From the NCBI GenBank assembly GCA_004519485.1, contig CP038128.1:1133001-1197000 (forward strand): a stretch of DNA of 64,000 bases. The letters are read 5' to 3'. Positions 51,401 to 61,003 of this stretch are shown here, one piece after another. Within the stretch, counting starts at the first letter, position 1, and every line of letters begins with the position of its first letter. Made by a program: the position numbers and the translations under genes. This DNA comes from Nannochloropsis oceanica. Taxonomy: Eukaryota > Sar > Eustigmatophyceae > Eustigmatales > Monodopsidaceae. The notes below the pieces were generated by a model. That model was not told where the DNA came from. It worked only from the letters and a program-made list of their open reading frames with translations, and ran no database searches.

Positions 51401-54400
51401 CAACAAGGGCCTCGCTGACGGGTGCTGCGATAACGACACCTTCCTAAGCGGGCACAAGCAACGATATGCCCGTAAAAGCAAACCCAACGTCGCATCGTCC
51501 ATCTCTCGGTACTGGCCCAGCAACCCTCCAAGCACACTTAACAGCTTGGAGACCTGCTCAGGAGGGAAGGTAAACGTGCAAGAAAGTTGGAAGGCGAATG
51601 TCAAGCCATTCAGCATCGACCAGAGGGCAACGCGCGAGTATCTCTTGCCACTGCCGCCATCGCCACCACCACTGCTGCTGCTACTGCTGCTGTTGCTGGT
51701 AGTGACAGACATTTTGGCCAGGGTTGCGAACCACTGCCAAAGCGTGTCCAAGAGCGAAGGGTAGTGCAAAAAATCAATTTTATCCTCGGCCGAGGGGCCT
51801 ATAAGGGCCAAAAATTGCACAGACAAGGCTAGCGCAGCCTCTACATCCCTTCCACCTCCTCCTTTTCCACCTTCTCCTCCTCCCCCCGATGAGCAAGAGG
51901 AAGCAAATTGCTTCAGCCGGCGCCAGAAGTTGAGGAGAACCTTCTGCTCGGCTTGTCCTTTGTCCACCAGCACCAACAGAGCAAGCGCTACATTGTGCAG
52001 ACCTAGAAGATGCTCCCTCTTTTTTGCACCACGGGCAGCAGCAGCAGAAGCTGCAGAAGTAGCACCACCACCGGTCTTGCTGTGACGAGTCGCCATCCCT
52101 GCCAAGGAAATGCTTTTGGGTAGAGGCTCCCCTTCTGATGCAGATGCTGCTGTTGAAGGTCGGACAGGGGACGACGACAAAGCCTCCAAGCGCGACAGCA
52201 AGCCCAGCAAAAAATCCCGTCGGGCATCGGGCCCGGTGAGTGTGTGCATGTATCGCTCCAGCAGTGAAGCAGCAAGTAGCAGCAGCTCATCACAACCCCG
52301 ACTCACAAGACGACGAACCGCATCCCCTCGTGGGAGATCACGAAGGAGGGAGGGAGGAGGAAGGACGAGGGAGGGAGGGAGGGCGCAGTATCGAGGATCG
52401 GCTAACTGCCAGAGCAGATCGCGAGGGACAGACCAGTCCCATGTCCATAATGCAGCAGGGGTAATGAAATCGGCCGTAGCGGTGCTGGTGGACGTGGCGT
52501 GTTGACAGCAGGTGCGGACGACGGTCTTGACGAGGGGTAAAGCGGAGAAAGCGGGATTGGGTTGTGGGGCATCATTGAGGCGGGCGACGGAGCTTTGGAC
52601 GAGGGCGAGCCAGAGATTGGCGACGAGATCTCCTTCAGGTTTCCAGACCTTGAGGAGAGTGCGGAGACGACGCACGACCATCACAAGGTACCGATGACGG
52701 CCTGCGTCATTGCTGGTGATGTTGTTGTTGTTGTTGTTGTTGTTGATGATGCTACTGTCGCTGCCGCTGTCGAGGTGGGACTGATTCCTGAGAAGGTCCA
52801 GGCTACCCGATGCAGCAATTACGTATTCTATCAACGCCCAACAGTGTCTCCTGTCCTTCTCCCCTCCCTTCCCTCTGCCGTCCATCCCTCCCTCACCCAG
52901 CTTTCCCGCCAGCAGCTCCAGGCGGACCAATTCGAAAATGAGACGCCACTGTTCTTCAATAGTACCCACATCCAACTGCTGGACGCTGCTGCTACTGCTG
53001 CTGCTGCTGTTGCAACCGTCTTGGCCACCCTTGCCTGCCACCCGCACGAGCGCCTCCAGCTCGTTGGTGGCCAAGGCCGCGCGCAAGGCAGATGGAGATG
53101 CAAGATAGGTGCCGAGGGCGGGGCGGCCACGGATCAGGTGCAAGAGGGTAGCCCAGAAGCCCGTGAGCGCCTCAGAGTCTTTAGTGATGCTGTTCTGGAT
53201 GTCGTTGTGATTGTTTTTGTAGTAGTAGTTCTTGTTGTTGCTACTGCTGCTCATGCCGACATTGGTGGTGCTGGCGGTGGTTGACGCAAATGTTAAGGTA
53301 GCCAGAACCTCGGCAGTTCGGTATGCTTGCAACCACAGGGCACAAAGAGAGGATGAGGGGGACCAGGAAGACTGAGAAGTGGAGAGGAAAGGCTGGAAAA
53401 TGCCTTCGGGAGAAATATCAAGTTGAAAGCAAAGGGAGGACGGGGCTTGGAGGTACCCTTCCACGAGCTGACAGAGCACGTAAAGCAAGAGCTCTCGTGC
53501 TGAAGCTAGGGCAGTCGCCGCGTGGCTTTTGGCCACATTGATCTCCACAATTGACGATGACGAAGAGGAAGAGGAAGAGGAAGAGGAAGAGGAAGAGGAA
53601 GAGGAAGAGGAGGCCTGAAGCGAGAGTTCCGCCAGTAACCGGCTCCACTCAAGGAGATGCCAATAAAATATCGCAACTATCTGCTGCTGTTGCTGCCGCT
53701 GCAGCTGCTGCTGCTGGTGGTGGTGGTGGTGGTGGTGGTGGTGGAGATAAGAGGCTTCCCCGCCACTACCCCCACCGTAAAGACCCTCCGAGCAGAAGTT
53801 CTGGTCCATCTGCAAGGCATGCAATAGAAGGGACTCCGAAAATGCCTTCCTCTCCCAAATCGAGTACCGATGGCCATACCGCCTCAAATGACTGCTAATA
53901 GCCTGGAGCCCCCAGGCGAATGAGGACAGGGATGCCATCCTTCCCTCGGTTATTCCCCCTCCACCAGCAAGAGACGAAAAATGCATATACAAACGTGGTA
54001 TGACCAAGGTCATCAACACAGGACGCGTTTTGCCCATCCAAGTCCCCACCAGCCGCAGGCGGAGCCCCCCCAAAACAGTCACTATTCCTTGCTCCGCCTT
54101 TCCATCCTCATCCACCTCGCCCTCCTTCCCTTCTTCCGCCAACTTTGTCCATGCTGTCCCGGTATTCGCGGTGGGTGGTGGTTTGAGGAGCGCCCAGGCA
54201 TCAGGCCCCTCTCGAGCAAGGACAATCTCAATGTCTTCACCCATCCCCTCCGTAGCCTTTGACGGTTCCATCATCACGCGTCGACCCTCCTCGTAAGTGG
54301 GCCGTCCCTCTATCTCTTTCTCACACCACCATTCTTGCCCCCCCCCTCTTTCGTCGTCATCATACGATTCGGACGTCTCACTGTCGAGGCACTTTCGTTG

Positions 54401-57061
54401 CTGCCTCTTTCCCCCCCTGCACCTCCATCCCTTCCCTCCATTCCTCCCTCTACGACCACTACCATCCTCAGGTTCCGCACGTGAAGATGAATCAGAATCC
54501 ATTAACATGATCCCAGCATCATCGTCTTCCCTCTTTCTCTCTTCTTCCCCCCCTTCTCTCCTCCGCTCTTTTCTTCCTCCTCCCCTTCCTCCTCCTCCTC
54601 CTCTTCCATCTCCATCTTCTCCCGAAGCCACCTCCGTCCTTCCTCTTCTACTCTCCCCCCCCGACCCCTTTTTTTCTCCCCTACACCACCGAAAAGAGGG
54701 GTCATCACGACCAGCACCGCCTTCGCCTTCTTCTTTCCTCCTCCTTCTCCTCTCCTTCTCCTTCCTTTTCCCCTTCTCTCTGACTCCCTGCAAATCGTTT
54801 ACAATAAATCCATGTAGATAATCATCTTTCTCCTCTGTCCTCGTCCCCCCCTTCTCTCCATCCAACCGCTGACTACCACTTCGGCGTCTCTTCCTCTGCG
54901 CTTGCCCATCCCGGGATGCCCGCCATCGTCGACGATGTCCCCCCTGCTGCTGTTGCCGCCGGCGTATACTCTCCCCCTGCTGCCACCCGTCCCCCATCTC
55001 ACCACCCTCCTCCTCGTCCTCACTACTCTCTTCATCGAACACTCCCTCCCCTCCCTCCCTCCCTCTTTCCCCCATCCCTAGTTCCAACAATTCCACCTTC
55101 GCCACCTTGACGAATGTCTTACACTCACGGTCCACCCCCGCATGGGCCGCAAAAAACGCGTCCACCTGCCCCTCCCACGTCTCTGCATCCGCCTCCTTCA
55201 TCTTTCTCAAACACCAGTTCAGCACATCATCAGTCGTCCTCGTGAATTTTACCATCTCTTTGTGCAACATCTGCTCCAATAAATCCGCCACTTCCTGGCA
55301 AAGCACCTCCACCTCCAACTCATCCCGCGCCAGCCCCCTCTTTATCCTCCCCAATTTCCATTCCGCCTTCCTCTGTAGTTTTTCGAGCTTTTGCGTGTAC
55401 CCAGAAAGGGCTGCCCGGCAATCGCGCAAAAGGGAGGGCATCCGTCCTGCGAGCTCTGATTTTTTACATTTTTTTAAGCCGAGTGAAGAGAGGATTTCTC
55501 CTACTTCCCGTGGCATGGACTCGGCGGCCCATGTGCCTTCTTCTCTAATAAAAGCTTGTTCCTCCTCCTCCTCGTCCTCGTCCGCACCCTCGTTCTCTTC
55601 ATTTCCTGCCCCCGCTTTATACGCCCGTTGAAGGCGTGCGGCTGCCGCTTTTGCGGTCGTCTCTTCCTCCTCTCGTTGCGCTGCTTCTCTCATTGCGCGA
55701 CGTCGAGTTTCTCGGGCATCAAAGGAGGACCCGGTGGAGGATGAGGAGAAAGAAGAGGAGTCATCCTTGACGTCCACATACTTTTTCTTCTTTTTCTGCG
55801 GTTGCCGTCGCTGCTGCCGGTGGTGCTGCTCTCTCTCCTCCTGCGGGTCCGTTTGACGAGCTGAAGTCGGAGTGAAAGAAAAGAGCGGAGGTGCTCTTGG
55901 TGATGCTGGTGCTTCGATCGTGGATGCTGTTGCACCTCCTCCCTTTCCTCCGCTTGAATTGTTTTCCTCCTCCGACGACGACGAAGAGGAGGACGAGGAG
56001 GAAGAAGAGGAGGAAGAAGGCGACCAGGACGACAAAGGTAGTGCCACCGAAGATTTGCGACGTAGCGTGCCACCGGCGTCATTCTCCTCTTCACTCTCCT
56101 CCCCATCCTCCTCCCTCCTTTTGTCTTTCAGGCCCCGAGAAGCAGCGAAGGTAGAGGTGGATGTGGGAGAGGAGGACAGTCGCTGCTTCTCATGTTCATT
56201 TCCATCCTTCCTACAGTCTTTTCCCTTCCTCTTCTCCTTTTTCTCCTTCTTCTTCTTTCTCCTATCGTTTTCAGTCACCATCGCTGCTGCTGCCGCTGCT
56301 GCTGGCCGCAGAGACAACGACGTCGACTGTCGCTGTCTTTTCCTCTTCGTCCAGTCACACCGACACTCATGCGTGAAGGCTCCACAACCCAAACACCGCC
56401 CCGTCTTCCTCCTGTTCCCTCTCTGCAGGGTACTGTCGTCCTCGGCCCGCGAAATAATAAAATTACCATCCACTCCCTTCTCTGTCCCTCCCAAGGCGTA
56501 CCTTACGTCGTAATAATGATTTGCATGCACAGCCACCACATGCCCCAACCCCCCAAATTTCTGCTCGCCCGGCAATAGCCTCGCGCGGACTTCAACGAAC
56601 TCCCCTTCGTGAAAGTTGGGGTGACGGCGACGGCTTAAAAAGACTTGGATACGGGTTTGGAGACTGAGCGGGTACTCGTCTCGTCCTAGGTAGCGACGGA
56701 GGTAGGATTCACGGTCGGGGTCAATGTGAAGGAGGGGGAAGGGCTTGTGGGGTGGTGGGGGCAGTGGGCGGGGAGGAACAGGAGGCAGCCCTGTAGTTGT
56801 GCTTATAGCAGTATGGGCGACAGGAATGGGACCAAGAGGGGATGTGGTGGTGGGCTCGATGTCCATGGCGGCATGAGTGCTAGTCGTGGGAGCATCAGCA
56901 GCTGGAATAGTCGGAGCTGCATGGCTTGCGTCGCCGTCTTCGTTGTCGTCAGAGGAGGAAGGTGATGGAGGCACAATTTCGAGGACAGAGAAAAGGCGTG
57001 GTGGAGAAGGTGGTGCTGGTGCTCGTGGGGCGTCGTGACAGACGGTCTCCGTGCTATGCAT
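48497..57061 (-). CDS. Giant intronless nuclear-type protein, possibly MMS22-like
   Basis: 2854 codons without a break, the largest gene here. N-terminus: Pro/Ser-rich, then a Tudor/chromo-like segment (FHEGEFVEVRARLLPGEQ, GGLGHVVAVHANHYYDVRYA, about residues 148-200) and a small Cys cluster CLGCGAFTHECRCDW. A highly charged, Ser/Glu/Lys region follows (about 240-950) with a helical part (EILSSLGLKKCKKSELAGRM; LEVEVLCQEVADLLEQMLH). The rest is alpha-helical with Ser, Asn, His and Gln runs. LKVWKPEGDLVANLWLALVQ and LLWQLADPRYCALPP recall MMS22/MMS22L-type replication-fork repair proteins, but this is a weak resemblance by eye. Nuclear location is inferred from the charged regions and the Tudor-like segment. 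Function unassigned. Confidence 0.75.
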   Translation of the reverse strand: MHSTETVCHDAPRAPAPPSPPRLFSVLEIVPPSPSSSDDNEDGDASHAAPTIPAADAPTTSTHAAMDIEPTTTSPLGPIPVAHTAISTTTGLPPVPPRPLPPPPHKPFPLLHIDPDRESYLRRYLGRDEYPLSLQTRIQVFLSRRRHPNFHEGEFVEVRARLLPGEQKFGGLGHVVAVHANHYYDVRYALGGTEKGVDGNFIISRAEDDSTLQRGNRRKTGRCLGCGAFTHECRCDWTKRKRQRQSTSLSLRPAAAAAAAMVTENDRRKKKKEKKEKRKGKDCRKDGNEHEKQRLSSSPTSTSTFAASRGLKDKRREEDGEESEEENDAGGTLRRKSSVALPLSSWSPSSSSSSSSSSSSSSSEEENNSSGGKGGGATASTIEAPASPRAPPLFSFTPTSARQTDPQEEREQHHRQQRRQPQKKKKKYVDVKDDSSSFSSSSTGSSFDARETRRRAMREAAQREEEETTAKAAAARLQRAYKAGAGNEENEGADEDEEEEEQAFIREEGTWAAESMPREVGEILSSLGLKKCKKSELAGRMPSLLRDCRAALSGYTQKLEKLQRKAEWKLGRIKRGLARDELEVEVLCQEVADLLEQMLHKEMVKFTRTTDDVLNWCLRKMKEADAETWEGQVDAFFAAHAGVDRECKTFVKVAKVELLELGMGERGREGGEGVFDEESSEDEEEGGEMGDGWQQGESIRRRQQQQGGHRRRWRASRDGQAQRKRRRSGSQRLDGEKGGTRTEEKDDYLHGFIVNDLQGVREKGKRKEKERRRRRKEEGEGGAGRDDPSFRWCRGEKKGSGGESRRGRTEVASGEDGDGRGGGGGRGGGRKERRREGGEEERKREDDDAGIMLMDSDSSSRAEPEDGSGRRGRNGGKGWRCRGGKRQQRKCLDSETSESYDDDERGGGQEWWCEKEIEGRPTYEEGRRVMMEPSKATEGMGEDIEIVLAREGPDAWALLKPPPTANTGTAWTKLAEEGKEGEVDEDGKAEQGIVTVLGGLRLRLVGTWMGKTRPVLMTLVIPRLYMHFSSLAGGGGITEGRMASLSSFAWGLQAISSHLRRYGHRYSIWERKAFSESLLLHALQMDQNFCSEGLYGGGSGGEASYLHHHHHHHHHQQQQLQRQQQQQIVAIFYWHLLEWSRLLAELSLQASSSSSSSSSSSSSSSSSSSSIVEINVAKSHAATALASARELLLYVLCQLVEGYLQAPSSLCFQLDISPEGIFQPFLSTSQSSWSPSSSLCALWLQAYRTAEVLATLTFASTTASTTNVGMSSSSNNKNYYYKNNHNDIQNSITKDSEALTGFWATLLHLIRGRPALGTYLASPSALRAALATNELEALVRVAGKGGQDGCNSSSSSSSSVQQLDVGTIEEQWRLIFELVRLELLAGKLGEGGMDGRGKGGEKDRRHCWALIEYVIAASGSLDLLRNQSHLDSGSDSSIINNNNNNNNITSNDAGRHRYLVMVVRRLRTLLKVWKPEGDLVANLWLALVQSSVARLNDAPQPNPAFSALPLVKTVVRTCCQHATSTSTATADFITPAALWTWDWSVPRDLLWQLADPRYCALPPSLVLPPPSLLRDLPRGDAVRRLVSRGCDELLLLAASLLERYMHTLTGPDARRDFLLGLLSRLEALSSSPVRPSTAASASEGEPLPKSISLAGMATRHSKTGGGATSAASAAAARGAKKREHLLGLHNVALALLVLVDKGQAEQKVLLNFWRRLKQFASSCSSGGGGEGGKGGGGRDVEAALALSVQFLALIGPSAEDKIDFLHYPSLLDTLWQWFATLAKMSVTTSNSSSSSSSGGGDGGSGKRYSRVALWSMLNGLTFAFQLSCTFTFPPEQVSKLLSVLGGLLGQYREMDDATLGLLLRAYRCLCPLRKVSLSQHPSARPLLEQVPLFASLVKGQEAKDDGVGLLWTSSSAASGGGGGEGVKGEEAREFAAFLPVPEPALLQALGTLTKESWETGSGSNSVLAPLTDAPSCSSLRLLHMHLHALPALRAVAAAYALAHAKGEKPPDLPLLRASLDATEAASYRDRQSGMLRLLAPCFYDAYLVYDLPCFPALEGREYPVLAAWIGLTLEGAAWVGAGKLGGSNSSSSSSSSGATISMVKGGEMVEISPGRYLKRRYWPFTIRLLTCLASGRGTTMLPLTTTSTGGSTVVRRTGTFPPSSSSSSLSVFPPPGDTVASRLLNLVNNFQHHIPLPSSAELSLLAMRPHRNHNSFSSSSSLSWYNIPTLEQDLFGRLLLLSNVALAVAPLPGQQQSIQAKNSRKLQVLRLLAHVGGATRLLVRSSPSPSSLSQFSSSFLPPSHLLAYSFASLLLRFAAEAIQEKLLDDLISTLFPAFFLPEPQHLKWTSNSSTRALIPLAPPSSSPETSTAGLSLAAGYVGDVLRCLAQVRYGREAIIQWLRNFLQGGLVLFLSDGAKIVALGEATTSGRERSKGCDEGGRGQARLLASIAHGLWHACPCERLHVPAAVAQARASVAYEKLLGPLEEAMNKVVLFQVSSNISTRSSSASSSSSIALIRQVETTQIESKLPFFRRQFILDLDLPTGLYAPFAPTLTAPERERATTKALVLLKLLRQLFDPPHCSCPSKKGVNQGEEQDVGACPSQDLFPAMGPVVGMLFQASRGGKGRAGDIEDRLFSPAMRVALALLQCPLKVTSQCVMTMPTRTRVTLWQWATNSGSDAAVAAANGGGGGAGAGCQDGCQTESKLQDFVLEWGCLVGLLAVARGGAIGSSAQQLQQQELDLLMEALQKQTGARFAEVELLRAKNLFTPSKHVWGRQGGNADTGVVTPDIWKVAKGGSSRGCTEEEAALAKEVQAYLLAGMTEALESVAGRGAAKERCLGLWEQVRPWLSNNL
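53555..53612. repeat. (GAAGAG)n, encoding a poly-Ser run in the giant protein
   Basis: About nine GAAGAG/GAGGAA hexamers on +, read as serine codons on the coding minus strand. Adjacent expansions at about 53686-53742 (CTG then GGT) give Gln and His runs, and at 52716-52745 (TTG) an Asn run. Confidence 0.85.
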
Positions 57062-57262
57062 AGCAGTGGTGTTGTGAGAGGGGGTGCCTTAGTCCTGTTG
57101 CATACGTCGTCGCGGGAGGAAGAAGGAAAGAGCTGCTGGCACTTGTTTTTTTGCTTGCCCCTGTGCGCAAGTGTTGAGCGTGTCCGTTGTGCATGAGATT
57201 GGGATTGGCCCTGCAGCCGGACGTCATGTGCATGTATTGCGACAAACGCTTCTTCACGAGGG

Positions 57263-57448
57263 ATGAGCAAGTCCTGTATGATCCCGTCCCGTCGAACCCC
57301 TAGAGCATGGGGCGTTACGGACTACAAACGTTCGGTCTTGAAATACACATTTTGGAATCACCCTTTGACTCGTTTTGAGGTCGTAATCTTGTTTTTGGCT
57401 CTGGTTGCTTACAAGCTTCTGCCTTGGTGGCGGGCAGACCCAAGCTAG
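57263..57448 (+). CDS. Single-pass membrane microprotein, 61 aa
   Basis: ATG at 57263, stop at 57446. The basic N-terminus (MSKSCMIPSRRTPRAWG) is followed by TDYKRSVLKYTFWNHPLTRF and a C-terminal hydrophobic helix FEVVILFLALVAYKLLPWW. The organisation of a short basic head, aromatic hinge and one TM near the end is like respiratory-complex or other small integral membrane proteins. It lies 200 bp from the giant gene start (divergent) and 140 bp upstream of the SDR gene, and uses ordinary codons for this genome. I recognise no family. Coding status is supported only by composition and position. Confidence 0.5.
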   Translation: MSKSCMIPSRRTPRAWGVTDYKRSVLKYTFWNHPLTRFEVVILFLALVAYKLLPWWRADPS

Positions 57449-57589
57449 CTCAACACAACACAACCAACACAACGATAGTGCGGGTGCCGCAGGAAACAGA
57501 CAACCCAACTTGCCTTTCTCCTTTCCATCTCGATTTTATTCCTCGCCCTCGCCTTCCTTCTCCTTTCGCATTGCTTCCTCGTTGTCGTC

Positions 57590-58804
57590 ATGGCGTCCCA
57601 CCCCTCAACTGAGGAGGCGGCCACCAAGAAGGTGCGTTCACCAAAGGAGGAGGGGGAATGGGGAGGTTGGGTTATATTGTCAGGTCACAGTCCATTCATC
57701 ATCCGTTGCACACAAGCATGAGGCAAGTACGCCTTTGATCGCAATCAGCGGCCATCCGTCACTCAATGGAGCTTTTTGTAAGCGTCTGCCTGCGTAGTCC
57801 CCCCTAAGTTCTACCCCAGCGCTCACCCCTTTCGACCTCCCCAACACAGATAGCCATCGTGACAGGTGCCGCTGGAACGTTGGGAGAATCCATCACTCGC
57901 ATGCTACTTGACGAGGGGTATCTCGTAGCTGCCCTGGATAATAGGACCGAGGGCCTGGCGGGATTGAGAACTCGCCTCGACGACAAAGCCGATCGTCTCC
58001 ATCCCTTTACTGTTGATATCTCGTCCGCCCCGGCGGTTGAGGAAGTGTGCCACACCATCCTCACTCGCTTCGGGGCTGTCTCTGTCCTGGTGAACAATGC
58101 AGGCTTGCTCTCCAAAAACAAGTGTGTCGAAACCAACCTTGCAGAATGGCGTCGCGTTATACACGTTAACCTCGATGGAGCGTTTTTCCTCTCGCAGCAG
58201 CTGCTCCCATGCATGCGCTTGATGCACTACGGGCGGATCGTAAACATAACATCCATGGCGGCGAAGACTGGGGGAGTCACAGCAGGCACGGCATACGCCG
58301 TCAGCAAAGGGGCTTTGAGTAGTCTAACATTTTCCTTGGCAAGAGAAACGGTAAGAGATCTACACCTGGCGTTATTGAGAGAGAAATCGCACACAAAGTT
58401 GCCCCCCTTCCTGCCTCTTTCATGCTTCCCTTGCCTAGGCGCGCGACGGCATCACCGTGAATGGGATTGCGCCTGCGTACGTCAAGACGCCCATGGTTAT
58501 GGACCAGCTGACGGAAGAGCAACGTGAGCAAGTGCTTGCTAACATTCCGGTGGGAAGATTTTGTGAAGCGGAGGAGGTGGCTCATACCGTCCGGTTTTTA
58601 ATCTCGCCGTTGGCGGGCTTTATCACCGGGGAGGTAGGTAGGTAGGTTGGAAGGGAGGGGAGGGACGGGAAACGTGACTTGTAATTTTATCCCGTCACGT
58701 TTACGGCCTTTATCGATTATTACGTCCCGCTCTCAATGCTTCTTTCCCACCCTCCTTCAAACATACAGTTGATTGACCAGAATGGGGGATATCACATGGA
58801 TTGA
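57590..58804 (+). CDS. FabG-like short-chain dehydrogenase/reductase
   Basis: Four exons: 57590-57631, 57850-58350, 58439-58633 and 58769-58804; all junctions phase 0 (donors GTGCGT, GTAAGA and GTAGGT), 257 aa. Classical SDR: IVTGAAGTLGES (cofactor loop), LDNRTEG after strand 2, SVLVNNAGLLSKN, VNITSMAAKTGG with the catalytic Ser region, TAYAVSKGALSSLT (Tyr and Lys), NGIAPAYVKTPM, and GRFCEAEEVAHTVRFLISP. The last 11-residue exon gives LIDQNGGYHMD, the usual FabG-type ending. Substrate may be a 3-oxoacyl group, sugar or polyol. The N-terminus is short and polar, with no presequence, so a cytosolic location is inferred. Confidence 0.92.
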
Positions 58805-59090
58805 GAAATCAGAAAGGTAACACATACATTAGACTTCAAATGGACCGAAAAATAGATGAAATCAATTAACGGCAAATACGAAAAGGACAATGAAACGAGG
58901 CGAATGAAACGGTCCGCGCGTTATAATTCCACACATAAGTGCTGTGTATACATTGTTCGTGAGTGGCCATTTTCCCCCTGTGGTGGTTGCTGTATTGTTT
59001 TGTCAACTACCCACTCTTTCTTGGTCCAACCGCCCACCTCTTTCCCATTTTTGTATTCTTTCTTTTAAAGCAAAGCAGGAAGCGTTACCT

Positions 59091-59983
59091 CTATCGCCCA
59101 ACTTTCCCTAAGGCCGTGTTGGTTTTCCTGTCGGTGGGGTTCAGGCAAAGGGGAGAGAAAAGAAGAAGAAAGTTAATGAGAAAACGATTTGCAAAAATGT
59201 GATCACAGAAGCCTGCCGTCCCTCCCTCCCTCCCACGCACGGGTTCGCGGTAAACTCCTGCGCCGACACGAGAATATCGTTTATATCCGTTTGTAGCTCT
59301 CTCAGATCGTTGACATAGAGCATGGTCATTGCCCGTGCAACGCGGTCCACCACCGGGTCTTGAGTGGAGTAGGAGAGAAGAAAGTCGTCAAGCTGAAGGT
59401 CGGAGGCTTGCCCTTCTTTGGTCGCCTGGAAAGCAGCAGGAGAAAGACGGAGTTGAATGACAGAAAGGATCGTTTGTAAGGTAGTGAGGAGGGAGGAGAA
59501 AGGAGGGGATGTTGAAGAGGAGGAGAGGGAGGAAGAGGAAGAGGAAGGGAGAATGCCGAGGCGCGTGGCAAGGGTGTGGACTCGCTCGTGAAAGTCAGCC
59601 GGCAGGCCCTCCTCCTCCTCTGCTGGAGATGCTGCTGCTGCTGCTGCCACAGCTGCTGCGGCGGCTGGGTTGTACGTCTCTGCCTCATCCACGTATTCGC
59701 AAGCCAGGCCCTTCGCGAAAAGCCAGTGCAGGACCTGTACCTTTGCTTGCGCCGAGGCAGCAGCCCACTCTCCCTTCACAAGATGAGGACATTCCACGTC
59801 ATCTAAATACTTCCGAAACGCTGCGTTCCATCCCGGGCCGGATGTGCGAAGGGGTTCGCGTTCGTCAATGTCATAAAGGCGAATTTTGCGGTCCTCCACC
59901 CAGGTGATGGCCTTGCGAACTTCGGTGGGGTCTGGTGGGGGGTTTGGATAGGCGAGGAGTTGGTTTAGGGGTGAGCTTTTCAT
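59091..59983 (-). CDS. RTRAF: RTRAF (hCLE/C14orf166) homolog
   Basis: Exons 59983-59241 and 59127-59091 (phase 2+1; donor GTGCGT, acceptor CACCGACAG), 259 aa. The tiny last exon restores the family C-terminus: ANP then KTNTALGKVGR, as in the human protein's DPKTDHRLGKVGR end. Other matches are TEVRKAITWVEDRKIRLYDI, WNAAFRKYLDDVECPHLVKG, LHWLFAKGLACEYVDEAETY and AMTMLYVNDLRELQTDINDI. A poly-Ala and Ser-rich insertion (about residues 107-160) is specific here. RTRAF binds RNA and acts with the tRNA ligase complex and in transcription and RNA transport. The start is 1-2 residues before the family core, consistent with an intact N-terminus; an upstream coding exon is possible but not needed. Confidence 0.92.
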
Positions 59984-61003
59984 ACTGGAATGTTTTGTAA
60001 GATTTAGTCAGAGAAGTCAGAGGACAACATGAGTCTCGAGATCACAAACAGCATCAAAATGTTCACAAGCATAAGGGGGGGTTTGTTATATGCGCCAGGA
60101 CGTGAAGGGCCGAGAAGAAAGGGTACCATTCCGACATGCACGGACCATCCAGTGTAAAGGCAGCTAGGCCGGGGTAGGCCATGGCATTGAGGAGCCGGCG
60201 GAGGCTGGCGTCTGCGGGTGTGGTGGTAGCGGGAGCCATGGCGTCTTCCTGCGGTCGGGGGCCAATGCTGGTCGACCTCCTGCCTCCTTGTAAAAAGGGT
60301 GGGGGGAAATGTGGGTGGAGGACATGCCGTCGGGAGCGAAGCAGTGGTTGCATGGCATGCATTTTGCATAAATACAGCTCTCTAGACTCATGTACGTGGT
60401 AATAAATAGACCTCAATATGTTTTGACGGCAACATTGCTTTAGCGAGCAAGATGCCACGCTCTCCTACCCTTGTTGTTTGACTTTATGTCGCCCCTCAGA
60501 CCGTTCGACTCACCTTTGTCCCACACTCACCATACTAGGACCCGTGGACAAAGTTCGTGGCGGTGCGATGGTTGGCCAGGGGCCTTGGTTGAATTGTTCG
60601 AATGGTCGCTCAAATTGGGACGACTGAAGGTTCTCAACACGATCATCGTGTGGTGCCTTCCGTCTCTCCACAAGTCAAGACAGCCTTTGTTCTCATCCCC
60701 AAACCCTACAAACCCTTCCGTACACAGAGAATCTAGCGAAGTGACGGTAGCAATTGCAGGGCTTGGTCTATCGGACTCCATCCATCTTGCGCTCACAAGC
60801 ACACAGCCCTGCCAGGTTCATTGTCCCGCGCACCCAAGCGCTAGTAGTAGCTAGTAGCATCGATATCACCACTAGGCCCGTCCACTCCACGCAGGGGGCA
60901 TATGAGGCGGCAGTAATCCCCAAGCAGCCGTACCATCAATCAGCAAGCGGACCAGTAGTACGACAACGGCGGCAAGTTCCCACCCCAGCAGCACCAGCGC
61001 ACC
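59984..61003. promoter_or_regulatory. Divergent intergenic region, RTRAF (-) / PH-MAPK (+)
   Basis: 1.02 kb. A minus-strand frame at 60063-60458 contains an ATG-started stretch (MAPATTTPADASLRRLLNAM) of unknown meaning and ends before RTRAF. The rest looks non-coding. Confidence 0.4.

Noticed and set aside
55872-56513. 213-codon plus-strand frame opposite the giant gene
   Set aside because: Antisense of charged low-complexity coding sequence.
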